This document shows, piece after piece, positions 17,940 through 25,916 of a DNA stretch of 64,000 nt. The DNA is from JAGTVG01 sp964543195. GTDB taxonomy: Bacteria; Bacteroidota; Bacteroidia; Cytophagales; Cyclobacteriaceae. The translations under genes and the position numbers were made by a program. The stretch spans positions 1 through 64,000 of the forward strand of contig CAZIXF010000015.1 of assembly GCA_964543195.1 (NCBI GenBank), read 5' to 3'. Under the pieces are notes generated by a model. It ran no database searches. It was given only the letters and a program-made list of their open reading frames with translations, and was not told the origin of the DNA. The stretch's first letter is position 1; the number at the start of each line of letters is the position of its first letter.

Positions 17940-19058
17940 TTATGCAGGTACTTTGAGTCTGAATTGCCCGATCAATTCATTATATTTATCTATTACGATA
18001 TTTTCGTTAAATGAGTTTTCAATCCTTGCCCGGCCGTTTTTGCCCATTTGCTGTCTTTCTTCATCCGAAGTATTGATCATATTTTCCAGTTTTTCGGCCA
18101 GATCATCCGGATCTTTCAGGCGGCAGAGAAATCCATTGTGCTTGTCGATCACTACATTATTACAGCCCGCCACATCCGTGGTCACGATCGGCCTGGCCAT
18201 GCTGGCGGCCTCAAGCAGGGTCCTTGGTGTGCCTTCCCTGTATGAGGGAAGTACCACACAGTCTGCATCCTGTATATAGCCACGGACATCATTTACCCTT
18301 CCCAGGTATTCAATTTGATTTTCTTTGATCCATGAATGAACCAGGGATGCTTTTATCCCTCTTTTATGTTTCTCATCGATAGCACCCAGTACCTGGAAAC
18401 GGACAGAAAGGCCCTTCCTTTTGAGTTTTTTGATGGCTTCTATGTATTCCACAATTCCTTTATCATGGATGAGACGGGAGACCAGTAAAAAAGTGAACTT
18501 ATCCTTTTTCTCAGATGGTCCCGGGGAAAAATGCTCAACATCAATACCTGACCCGGGTACGATTTCAGTCTTCTGTGAATCTACCAGCCGATTATTGATA
18601 AACAGGTCCCGATCTTCCCTGTTCTGGAATAATATTTTATTGGGAAACCGGAAAGCCAGTTTATACATGATCCTGGCAATGAACGAGATCAATCCCTTTT
18701 TCAGGAACACCGTCCCTAATCCGCAGACATTATTGATGGAAGGTATATTCAACATCCGGGCTGCAAAAGTTCCATATATGTTTGGTTTGATGGTAAAATG
18801 CAGTACAACATCCGGCTTCACCCTCCGATAAATGCTCAACAACTCGAAAGTCAGCGCAAAATCCTTAACCGGATTTGCTCCCCTGCTGTCCATGGTCACC
18901 TTTTCATGCTGGCAGCCTGCATTTATTAATTTTTCTGTAAATTCATCTTCAGGGGCAATTGTGATCACTTTATGTCCATTTTGCATAAGCGAACGAATCA
19001 GGCCCATTCTGAAATTATAGATATTCCAGGAAGTATTTAATACAATTGCTATTCTCAT
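17940..19058 (-). CDS. Glycosyltransferase family 4 (GT-B), polysaccharide synthesis
   Basis: A 372-residue cytoplasmic retaining glycosyltransferase. The N-terminal half (MRIAIVLNTSWNIYNFRMGL, then DVVLHFTIKPNIYG) resembles EpsD/CapM-type enzymes. The C-terminal donor domain carries LVSRLIHDKGIVEYIEAI, LPSYREGTPRTLLEAASMARP with the conserved E-x7-E pattern, and PIVTTDVAGCN. The N-terminal similarity suggests transfer of an N-acetylated amino sugar or another hexose to a lipid-linked glycan, but the donor cannot be read from sequence. It heads the short exopolysaccharide operon and is divergent from hflX. Confidence 0.92.
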   Translation of the reverse strand: MRIAIVLNTSWNIYNFRMGLIRSLMQNGHKVITIAPEDEFTEKLINAGCQHEKVTMDSRGANPVKDFALTFELLSIYRRVKPDVVLHFTIKPNIYGTFAARMLNIPSINNVCGLGTVFLKKGLISFIARIMYKLAFRFPNKILFQNREDRDLFINNRLVDSQKTEIVPGSGIDVEHFSPGPSEKKDKFTFLLVSRLIHDKGIVEYIEAIKKLKRKGLSVRFQVLGAIDEKHKRGIKASLVHSWIKENQIEYLGRVNDVRGYIQDADCVVLPSYREGTPRTLLEAASMARPIVTTDVAGCNNVVIDKHNGFLCRLKDPDDLAEKLENMINTSDEERQQMGKNGRARIENSFNENIVIDKYNELIGQFRLKVPA

Positions 19059-19158
19059 TAAAATGTAAGTTACTAAATCAGCGTTAAATTACTGATATCA
19101 TAAATAAATATTTCTATGCAGACTGGTTAGGAGGATTTTCGACAATACCCTAAAGTTA

Positions 19159-19191
19159 TTTGAACTAACGGCTCAAATATAAGTATTTTTG
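19159..19191 (+). promoter_or_regulatory. Bacteroidota-type promoter of hflX
   Basis: A -33 TTTG (19159-19162) and a -7 TATTTTTG (19184-19191) are separated by 21 bp, matching the primary-sigma consensus TTTG-N19-21-TAnnTTTG. The -7 box ends 77 bp before the hflX start codon, leaving a leader of about 70 nt. Confidence 0.7.
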
Positions 19192-19268
19192 TAATATATA
19201 TGGTTACCCCGGTAAATTGTAACCTGTTAATTTTAAAAAAACGTAAGAATTTTATATACTAATCCTGT

Positions 19269-20468
19269 ATGCCGGAACTGATAAACGTAAAGAAAAAAAA
19301 GGAAACTGCTGTACTGGTGGCTCTTATAAGTCAAAATCAATCCGAACAGCAGGCAAAGGAATACCTCGATGAACTGGCATTTCTTGCTGAAACACTGGGC
19401 ATAAATACCCTGGAAGTATTCACCCAGAAACTCGACAAACCGGATGTCCGGTCATTTGTGGGAAAGGGTAAGCTTGAGGAGATCAAAACCTATGTCAAGG
19501 CCATGGGAGTGGACAAAGTGATCTTTGATGATGATCTGACCCCTTCCCAGCTCAGGAATATTGAAAAACAATTCGGAGTAAATGTATACGACCGGTCGCT
19601 TTTGATCCTGGAGATCTTTTTGAAAAGAGCCAAAACCTCCAGTGCCAGGACCCAGGTTGAGCTGGCCCGTTATCAGTATCTCCTGCCCCGGCTTACCCGT
19701 ATGTGGACTCACCTTGAAAGACAGCGTGGCGGTACAGGTACAAGAGGGGGTGCCGGTGAGAAGGAAATTGAAACGGACCGGAGGATTATCCGCGACAAGA
19801 TTGCCCTGTTGAAAGACAAACTTGAAAAAATTAACAAACAAAGTGCCACACAGCGAAAAAGCCGTTCCTCTATAACCCGTGTAGCCCTTGTGGGATATAC
19901 CAATGTGGGCAAATCCACCATTATGAGTCTCCTGTCCAAATCGGATGTATTTGCAGAGAACAAACTTTTTGCCACGGTAGATTCAACGGTAAGGAAAGTG
20001 GTGATCGACCGGATACCCTTTCTTCTGTCCGACACGGTGGGTTTTATCAGAAAGCTGCCCCCCACCCTGGTGGAAAGCTTTAAATCCACGCTCGATGAGA
20101 TCAGGGAAGCCGATATACTCGTTCATGTAGTGGATGTATCCCATCCCGGGTTTGAAGAACAGATCGAGATCGTCAACTCTACCCTGGCTGATATCGATGC
20201 ATCAGATAAACCCACATTGCTGGTTTTTAATAAAACCGATAAGTATAAGCAGATGCTGGAGGATTCGGAGGAACATCTTCATCTGAATGGTGCCGAAAAC
20301 CTGCAACTGATCCGTAAGCATCATGCGGTTAAAAATAATGTTTCTACCGTAGCGATTTCAGCCATCAGCCGGGAAAATATCGGGGAATTCAGGGAAAAGC
20401 TGGGCAAGCTGGTAGCCAAAAGACATTATACCATTTATCCCAATTATCTGAAGAATGAGGTATACTAG
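19269..20468 (+). CDS. hflX: GTPase HflX
   Basis: A 399-residue ribosome-associated GTPase that splits stalled or heat-damaged 70S ribosomes. It has an N-terminal nucleotide-binding-like domain (about 1-125), a coiled-coil linker with the LTRMWTHLERQRGGTGTRGGAGEKEIE motif region, and a GTPase domain with G1 GYTNVGKST, G3 DTVGFIRKLPPTLVESFKSTL, and G4 NKTD. Length is normal. It has its own promoter and is divergent from the exopolysaccharide operon. The TAG stop is followed directly, with no gap, by a phased G-rich octamer array. Confidence 0.96.
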   Translation: MPELINVKKKKETAVLVALISQNQSEQQAKEYLDELAFLAETLGINTLEVFTQKLDKPDVRSFVGKGKLEEIKTYVKAMGVDKVIFDDDLTPSQLRNIEKQFGVNVYDRSLLILEIFLKRAKTSSARTQVELARYQYLLPRLTRMWTHLERQRGGTGTRGGAGEKEIETDRRIIRDKIALLKDKLEKINKQSATQRKSRSSITRVALVGYTNVGKSTIMSLLSKSDVFAENKLFATVDSTVRKVVIDRIPFLLSDTVGFIRKLPPTLVESFKSTLDEIREADILVHVVDVSHPGFEEQIEIVNSTLADIDASDKPTLLVFNKTDKYKQMLEDSEEHLHLNGAENLQLIRKHHAVKNNVSTVAISAISRENIGEFREKLGKLVAKRHYTIYPNYLKNEVY

Positions 20469-20564
20469 GGAGTTGGGGAGGTGTGGAGGTGGGGAGTTGG
20501 GGAGTTGGGGAGTTGGGGAGTTGGGGAGTTGGGAAGTTGGGAAGTTGGGAAGTTGGGAAGTTTA
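20469..20564 (+). repeat. Phased 8-bp tandem array, G-rich, directly after the hflX stop codon
   Basis: Twelve consecutive octamers begin at the first base after the hflX stop. The dominant unit is GGAGTTGG (five perfect copies at 20493-20532), followed by GAAGTTGG copies. Runs of four G spaced by AGTT make a G-quadruplex possible in the hflX mRNA 3' end. Phase is kept even through the degenerate units. Confidence 0.9.
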
Positions 20565-20596
20565 TTTGTGGAGTTTAGTTGATGAGTTGTTGAGGA

Positions 20597-20659
20597 CCGT
20601 CACTCCGATGTATCCACCGAAATGAAATGAAGGAGGAGGCGAAGTCGTGGGAGTCTCCC
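20597..20659 (+). repeat. Degenerate, interrupted left arm of the palindromic repeat family
   Basis: CCGTCACTCCGA and GAGGCGAAGTCGTGGGAGTC are the two halves of the left arm seen intact at 33.5, 34.2 and 41.1 kb. Here they are split by about 27 unrelated bases (roughly 20609-20635), so this copy is decayed. Confidence 0.7.
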
Positions 20660-21044
20660 GATCACGTAATGCTATCTGCCCCAAGGGATGCCAAATGACG
20701 TTGCGTAGAAAAACCGGAATAACTGGCTTCATATACACATTTATAATTGGCCCCCGGGTAATTTTTTCTTAGATAGCTCATCAACTTGTTACTATCTGGT
20801 GGTTGACTAAAGGTTCTTAACTCACATTCTTTGCTGAAAATACTTACTGTCCAGTCAAATGTAGCAGGTTCAACTGTTTAGATGAGAATCAATACCTACA
20901 TATATTGTTTCTCCTTCAAATCTTTGTAAATTGTACCTATTCATAAGCTTCGGTGTTTAGTTTATCACTTGTTAATAGAAAAATCTATTTGTGAAAACCA
21001 AGCCCGAAGCTTGTTTTCAATCATACAAACTCAAAAGTTTGTAT
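20660..21044. other. Intergenic region with hairpins near the 3' end of the MetE-like gene
   Basis: About 385 bp with no credible gene. Two inverted pairs are seen: AAGCTTCGG at 20945-20953 with CCGAAGCTT at 21004-21012, and ATACAAACT at 21023-21031 with AGTTTGTAT at 21036-21044. The latter abuts the stop of the minus-strand gene at 21045. Neither is followed by a good T-run, so terminator function is uncertain. Confidence 0.4.
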
Positions 21045-22127
21045 TTACTTCGCCTCATCGACCAGCTTTTCCGATATCTTCATCAGGTCCTCAGCGATAT
21101 CCGGTGGCCGGCGACCCAATCCGCAGGAGCTGGCCACATCCACTTTATGGCCCCGTATTCGTTCAATGGTCTGTAAAAGCTGCCTGTGCTCCTTTTCAGG
21201 TAGTTTTTCATGGACAAACCCGGCTACAAACCGAACACCCGTCGGTAATTTGATCTTTCTCAAGGGTTCATAATAGTCCGGATCAAGCGGAGGAGGATCT
21301 TTCGCTTCGGCAAGCGGATAATGAATGTATTTGAGTGGATGCGATTTTGGCCATTTTGCAACAATTTTATTGGAAAAAGCAACCATCTTTTTCAAGGTTT
21401 TGGCTTTTATAAGCGCTTCATGGTTCAGATCCCCGAAACAAAGATGAATGCCGATCGGAGCCGCCGGATCAATTTTTTTAGCCAGACCAAGCACGGTACG
21501 CGTAGCTAAACCCGCCAGGAACCGTGGAAGCTTATAGGCCATGGCCAGTTCACCGGGCGTTTCAAGCTGGAAGATGATATCCTCCGGATCCGCGATTTTC
21601 AGCATCTCATTGGCCTCGTAAGCCATTCGCCGGTTAAAAGCCGGAGCATACCGGATAGCTGTAAGAGGCCCCATCATTCCAAAGGTAATTCCTATGCCGG
21701 TTGGCAGACCTACCTGGAATTTAAGATCCGGAAGGTCGTATTCCTCACGTAGCTTTTTGAAAACAGGATAACTTCTTTTAAAATAGGTCAACCAGTTGAA
21801 ATCCAGGTAACGGTGCATTTCTGAAGGGAGCCGTTTCGGCTTGAGGCGGGGGCCCTTTTCATAACTTACAGGGAAGCCCTGTTCATTCCGGACTCCCGGG
21901 TCAATGACCCGCCAGTTTTCCTCATCTTGTTCACATACGTCGATGATAGCCTGAACCCAGGCTGCCCGGTTACCCTGAGGGTATTTCTCCGATTTTTCTC
22001 CGATCTCACCATCCGGAAGCGACATCAGGTCGCTGCCGATCATGTTCAATGCACGCCTCATGGCATCTTCTTCATTTTCAAAAGGCATGCTTCCTATTAA
22101 AAGTACTTTTCGCTCTTTATCAGTCAT
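21045..22127 (-). CDS. Cobalamin-independent methionine synthase-like protein (MetE C-terminal-like)
   Basis: A 360-residue predicted TIM-barrel related to the C-terminal catalytic domain of MetE / UroD-like methyltransferases. Likely zinc ligands are kept: His-x-Cys in GIHLCFGDLNHE and a distal Cys in VDVASSCGLGRR, where MetE uses His-x-Cys, Glu and Cys. The folate-binding N-terminal half of MetE is absent, so the methyl donor is probably not methyl-tetrahydrofolate delivered in the usual way. No partner methyltransferase or corrinoid protein is adjacent. The function could be thiol methyl transfer with an unknown donor. Confidence 0.75.
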   Translation of the reverse strand: MTDKERKVLLIGSMPFENEEDAMRRALNMIGSDLMSLPDGEIGEKSEKYPQGNRAAWVQAIIDVCEQDEENWRVIDPGVRNEQGFPVSYEKGPRLKPKRLPSEMHRYLDFNWLTYFKRSYPVFKKLREEYDLPDLKFQVGLPTGIGITFGMMGPLTAIRYAPAFNRRMAYEANEMLKIADPEDIIFQLETPGELAMAYKLPRFLAGLATRTVLGLAKKIDPAAPIGIHLCFGDLNHEALIKAKTLKKMVAFSNKIVAKWPKSHPLKYIHYPLAEAKDPPPLDPDYYEPLRKIKLPTGVRFVAGFVHEKLPEKEHRQLLQTIERIRGHKVDVASSCGLGRRPPDIAEDLMKISEKLVDEAK

Positions 22128-22800
22128 GATTACTTTTCGATTCTTTTAGGCCAAACATTAAGGCCCGGTATTTTATAATTTAACCTGTGTTTTGAATGGA
22201 TTGGTATATCATCAATTTTAAACTTATCATATAACTTCTATGAATTTCTGTTTTTCTTGTCCTGATGTTTCCCTTGCTTATGAGGTCTTGTGAAATTATT
22301 TTTTTTAAGCCACAAAGGCACCAGGGCACTAAGATTCACCAGGTAGTATATGCTTTTTTGCCACAAAGGCACCAGGGAATAGCAATTTACTGGATAATAT
22401 AATCTCTGATTCATACACTATATAATATAAATATTCCGGCAAAAAAAAGGAAATTCCCGGTTCTCTGACTCATTCGGGAGGGATGTTACAATAAAATAAG
22501 GGGTTGTATATAAAATATAATCAGATCGCTGTTGGCTGAAATCTTATAAACAACACTTTATAGTTCCCTGTCACATACAAAATAGGGAAAAGCCGGATTC
22601 TCTTACCCATTTTATATTACGGATTAAAAAACCGGTCAAATATATTCTGTAACCTGACCGGAGTTTGTTCGAAACATTGAAAGCAACCACAATTCATTCC
22701 CCGGCCAATAAAAAGAGATCCATAAAATTTTAATCCTCTCTCGATTATTGTGTATTTTATTATTGGACGATCGAATTGTTATATATATAAAAACCAGATC
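22128..22800. other. AT-rich intergenic region, no gene seen
   Basis: About 670 bp between divergent genes. Apart from the direct repeat at 22309-22377 I see no gene, RNA fold or strong promoter. It must contain the promoters of both the MetE-like gene and the Lon-family gene. The clear ATG of the Lon gene is at 22801, so an upstream in-frame extension from 22750 is probably not translated. Confidence 0.5.
22309..22377. repeat. Direct repeat of an 18-bp unit
   Basis: GCCACAAAGGCACCAGGG occurs at 22309-22326 and again at 22360-22377. Both copies follow a run of T residues. I recall similar CCACAAAGGCAC-type units as intergenic repeats in environmental bacterial genomes. Confidence 0.8.
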
Positions 22801-25212
22801 ATGGCAAACTATAAAGTTGATGTGAAAGATCTCCGGAGAGAAATAAACCCTTCAAAACTGAAAACCGGCGAAACCAAGGATATCCAACCCCTTGAAACCA
22901 TCATCGGTCAGAAAAGGGCCGTAAAAGCCCTGAATTTTGGGATAGGTAACAAGGCTTTTGGTTTTAATATTTACGTATCGGGTTATCCGGGAACCGGCAG
23001 AATGACGGCGGTGGAAAATTTTATCAATAAAAAATCCAGGGAACAAGCCCCCCCGTCAGACTGGTGTTACGTCAATAACTTCAAGGATTCATACTATCCA
23101 AAGGCTATCAGGCTGCCTGCTGGCACCGCAAAAACCTTCAGAAAGGATATGGAGGAATTTATTGAAGATGTAAAAAAAGCCCTGAACAAGGCTTATGAGG
23201 AAGGCGAATATATCAATGAAAGGGAAAGCCTGACAAAATCAATTGATCAGAAGAAAAATGAGCTCTTTCTTTCCCTGAATGAAAAGGCCAGAGAACAGGG
23301 TTTTACCATCCAGCAAACCTCTTTCGGAATTGTTCCTCTGCCTTTAACAGAAGAAGGAAAACCGATGAAGGACGAAGAATTCCGTGATCTGGAAAAATCA
23401 AAACAGGAAGAGCTACTGGGTAAACAGGAGGAGCTTAAAGATGAAATTAATGAAATTCTGCGGAAAACAAGGAGGATCGAAAAGGAAGCCGATGAAAAAG
23501 TGAAAGAGCTCGATAAAAAGGTCGGTGAAAATGCGATCAGCCCGCTCATTGAGGATTTGATGGACAAGTACAATAAAGAGGAGGATGTAAAAGAATATCT
23601 GGAAGAAGTTAAGGCCGACATCATTGAAAATTTCTCTGATTTTCTGGAAGGCGGAGGTGATCAGCAACAACCGCAGCAACAACTGGCTACATTAATCCAG
23701 GGGCAGCAACGCAAACCTTCACTGAAAAGGTATGAGGTAAATATTTTTATTGATTGTTCCGATACGGAGGGTGCACCCCTCGTTAAGGAATTGAACCCCA
23801 CTTACAATAACCTTTTTGGCAAAGTGGAGAAAGAATCGCAGATGGGAGCCTTTACCACTGATTTTACTTTGATAAAAAGCGGATCGCTTCATCGTGCAAA
23901 CGGAGGTTATCTCATTATTCCGGTGATCGAACTTTTCCGCAATCCCTATTCATGGGACAGTATGAAAAAAGCGCTTCTAAACAGGGAGATCAGGATAGAA
24001 GAGATTGGCGAAAAGCTGGGTTTCCTGACCACCAAGAGCCTTCGCCCCGAACCCATTCCTTTGGATTGTCAGATCATATTGATCGGGAGGCCGGAGATCT
24101 ATCATCTGTTGTACGCTTACGACAGTGATTTCAGGAACCTGTTCAAGATCAAGGCTGAATTTGACACCACCATGGAGCTGAATGATGAAAATATTAAAAA
24201 TTATATCGCCTTTATAAAAAAAACGCAAAAAGAAGAAGATCTTAATTCATTGGATAAAAGCGGTATTGCCAAAATTCTTGAATACGGTTGCCGGCTGGCC
24301 AATGATAAAAATAAACTTTCAGCCAGGTACACCGAAATTTACGACATCGTTACTGAAGCGAATTATTACGGCAGGACCAACGGGAATGATAAGATATCGG
24401 CTGAAGATGTCCGGCACGCCATTGAAGAAAAAGTATACCGTTCCAACCTTATCCAGGAGAAATTATATGAAATGATTGAAAACGATATGCTTTTCATTGA
24501 TATCAAAGGTGAAAAGGTGGGACAGGTAAATGGTATCGCGCTGTTGGACCTGATGGATTTCAGTTTTGGAAAGCCAAACCGGATCACGGCTTCGATAGGG
24601 GTTGGTTCGGAAGGCATTGTGGACATTGAGCGTGAGGCAAAGCTGGGTGGCAAGATCCATACCAAGGGGATCATGATCCTTTCCGGATACCTTACCGAAA
24701 ATTATGCAAAAGAAAAACCGATCAGTCTGACCGCCAGGCTGGTATTCGAACAAAGTTATCAGGGTGTGGAAGGTGACAGCGCTTCCTGTGCTGAATTGTA
24801 CGCCTTGTTATCCAGCCTTTCCGGACTACCTGTAAAACAGGGAATTGCCGTAACCGGGTCGGTCAACCAGAAAGGAGAAGTCCAGGCCGTAGGCGGGATC
24901 AATGACAAGATCGAGGGTTTTTTCGAAGTATGCAAAACGCTGGAGTTTACGGGAGAACAGGGTGTAATCATCCCGAAAAGCAATGTACGGTCCCTCATGC
25001 TGAAAGAAGAAGTGGCCGAAGCAGTAAAGAAAGGTGATTTTAATATTTGGGCTGTGGAACATATCGATGAAGGTATTTCGATCCTTACCGGTGTAAAGGC
25101 AGGTAAACGAAAAAAAGGTGGAAAATTTGAAAAGGATTCCGTCAATGCGAAGGTCGATGCCCGCATCGGAGAACTGGCCGGCCAGATGAGGGATTATCAT
25201 CGGATGAAATAA
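22801..25212 (+). CDS. Lon-family ATP-dependent protease (AAA_32 / LonB-like)
   Basis: About 803 residues from the ATG at 22801 (MANYKVDVKDL). It has an AAA-type domain with an atypical P-loop GYPGTGRMTAV (Arg where Walker A has Lys), a long charged coiled-coil insertion (about 120-290), a second ATPase part, and a C-terminal Lon protease domain. The Ser-Lys dyad is visible as the Ser in GDSASCAELYAL and the Lys in GGINDKIEGFFE. It lacks the N-terminal substrate domain of LonA and any membrane segment. The Arg P-loop recurs in this subfamily, where ATPase activity may be weak. It precedes tRNA-Arg on the same strand. Confidence 0.9.
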   Translation: MANYKVDVKDLRREINPSKLKTGETKDIQPLETIIGQKRAVKALNFGIGNKAFGFNIYVSGYPGTGRMTAVENFINKKSREQAPPSDWCYVNNFKDSYYPKAIRLPAGTAKTFRKDMEEFIEDVKKALNKAYEEGEYINERESLTKSIDQKKNELFLSLNEKAREQGFTIQQTSFGIVPLPLTEEGKPMKDEEFRDLEKSKQEELLGKQEELKDEINEILRKTRRIEKEADEKVKELDKKVGENAISPLIEDLMDKYNKEEDVKEYLEEVKADIIENFSDFLEGGGDQQQPQQQLATLIQGQQRKPSLKRYEVNIFIDCSDTEGAPLVKELNPTYNNLFGKVEKESQMGAFTTDFTLIKSGSLHRANGGYLIIPVIELFRNPYSWDSMKKALLNREIRIEEIGEKLGFLTTKSLRPEPIPLDCQIILIGRPEIYHLLYAYDSDFRNLFKIKAEFDTTMELNDENIKNYIAFIKKTQKEEDLNSLDKSGIAKILEYGCRLANDKNKLSARYTEIYDIVTEANYYGRTNGNDKISAEDVRHAIEEKVYRSNLIQEKLYEMIENDMLFIDIKGEKVGQVNGIALLDLMDFSFGKPNRITASIGVGSEGIVDIEREAKLGGKIHTKGIMILSGYLTENYAKEKPISLTARLVFEQSYQGVEGDSASCAELYALLSSLSGLPVKQGIAVTGSVNQKGEVQAVGGINDKIEGFFEVCKTLEFTGEQGVIIPKSNVRSLMLKEEVAEAVKKGDFNIWAVEHIDEGISILTGVKAGKRKKGGKFEKDSVNAKVDARIGELAGQMRDYHRMK

Positions 25213-25421
25213 CGGGTGAAATATAACGAGGAAAAAACACTATTGTATACATTAATCTTTCTGAAATTAGTTACTGTTGAACAGGTCTTAACCAGGATCC
25301 CAAAAGAAACGGAACTGGTCTTTCAGCAGCTCATTAAAAATATGGGGAAAGGACAATTCTTATCGGGATTGACCCCACATAAATTTCCAGACAATCTCCA
25401 GCGAACTGGAGGCATCTTTTA

Positions 25422-25452
25422 TTTGTAACCACCTCATTATGTTATATATTTG
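25422..25452 (+). promoter_or_regulatory. Bacteroidota-type promoter upstream of tRNA-Arg
   Basis: TTTG at 25422-25425 and TATATTTG at 25445-25452 are separated by 19 bp, a perfect match to the primary-sigma consensus. The mature tRNA begins 79 bp after the -7 box, so a leader of about 70 nt would be removed by RNase P. Confidence 0.7.
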
Positions 25453-25531
25453 CACCTCTTAAGTTCTTTGGCCCTTAATTCGACGACAAACACTCAATTA
25501 CACATATGTGAATGAGAATTTACTGTTATTT

Positions 25532-25603
25532 GGCCCTGTAGTTCAATGGATAGAATAGGAGTTTCCTAAACTCTAGATGCAGGTTCGATTCCTGCCGGGG
25601 CTA
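25532..25603 (+). tRNA. tRNA-Arg, anticodon CCT
   Basis: 72 bases fold as a full cloverleaf: acceptor GGCCCTG with CGGGGCT (first pair G-U), an anticodon stem GGAGT/ACTCT with loop TTCCTAA giving anticodon CCT, and a T arm GCAGG-TTCGATT-CCTGC. The discriminator is A and CCA is not encoded. It reads AGG codons. A promoter lies upstream and a phased octamer array starts 8 bp downstream. Confidence 0.95.
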
Positions 25604-25610
25604 TTTTTAT

Positions 25611-25674
25611 TTGGTGATTTGGTGATTTGGTGAATGAGTGATTTGGTGAATGAGTGATTTGGTGATTTGGTGAT
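25611..25674 (+). repeat. Phased 8-bp tandem array downstream of tRNA-Arg
   Basis: Eight in-phase octamers: five are close to TTGGTGAT or TTGGTGAA and alternate with TGAGTGAT. The array starts 8 bp after the tRNA 3' end and is G/T-rich on the tRNA sense strand. The remaining 240 bp up to the histidine kinase gene (25675-25916) show no gene or clear promoter. Confidence 0.88.
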
Positions 25675-25916
25675 TTAATGCTCCTTCCGATGCGATTTTT
25701 CTTTGTGGTCGGACCACCCAGGATGAATGGTGATGGGGTACTCTGGTCAGACGATAGTCAGACTTTAGACATATCCGCTATTACGTATTGGAAAAATGAT
25801 CCTCCAAAAATATTTTATCAAATAGTTGCATTTTATATGAAAAAATTTTAACAATTCTATGAGGAATAGTTAAAAACTTATATTAGAAAGTTGGCAGATA
25901 CCTTATTTATATAGTC

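Noticed and set aside
20469..20564. Octamer arrays as CRISPR or coding extension of HflX
   Set aside because: Units are 8 bp with no spacers, and the array starts after an in-frame stop at the normal HflX length.
25216..25428. 70-aa ORF between the Lon-family gene and tRNA-Arg
   Set aside because: GTG start 4 bp after the Lon stop, no domain, and its end runs through the -33 box of the tRNA promoter. A real small gene is not excluded but is not supported.
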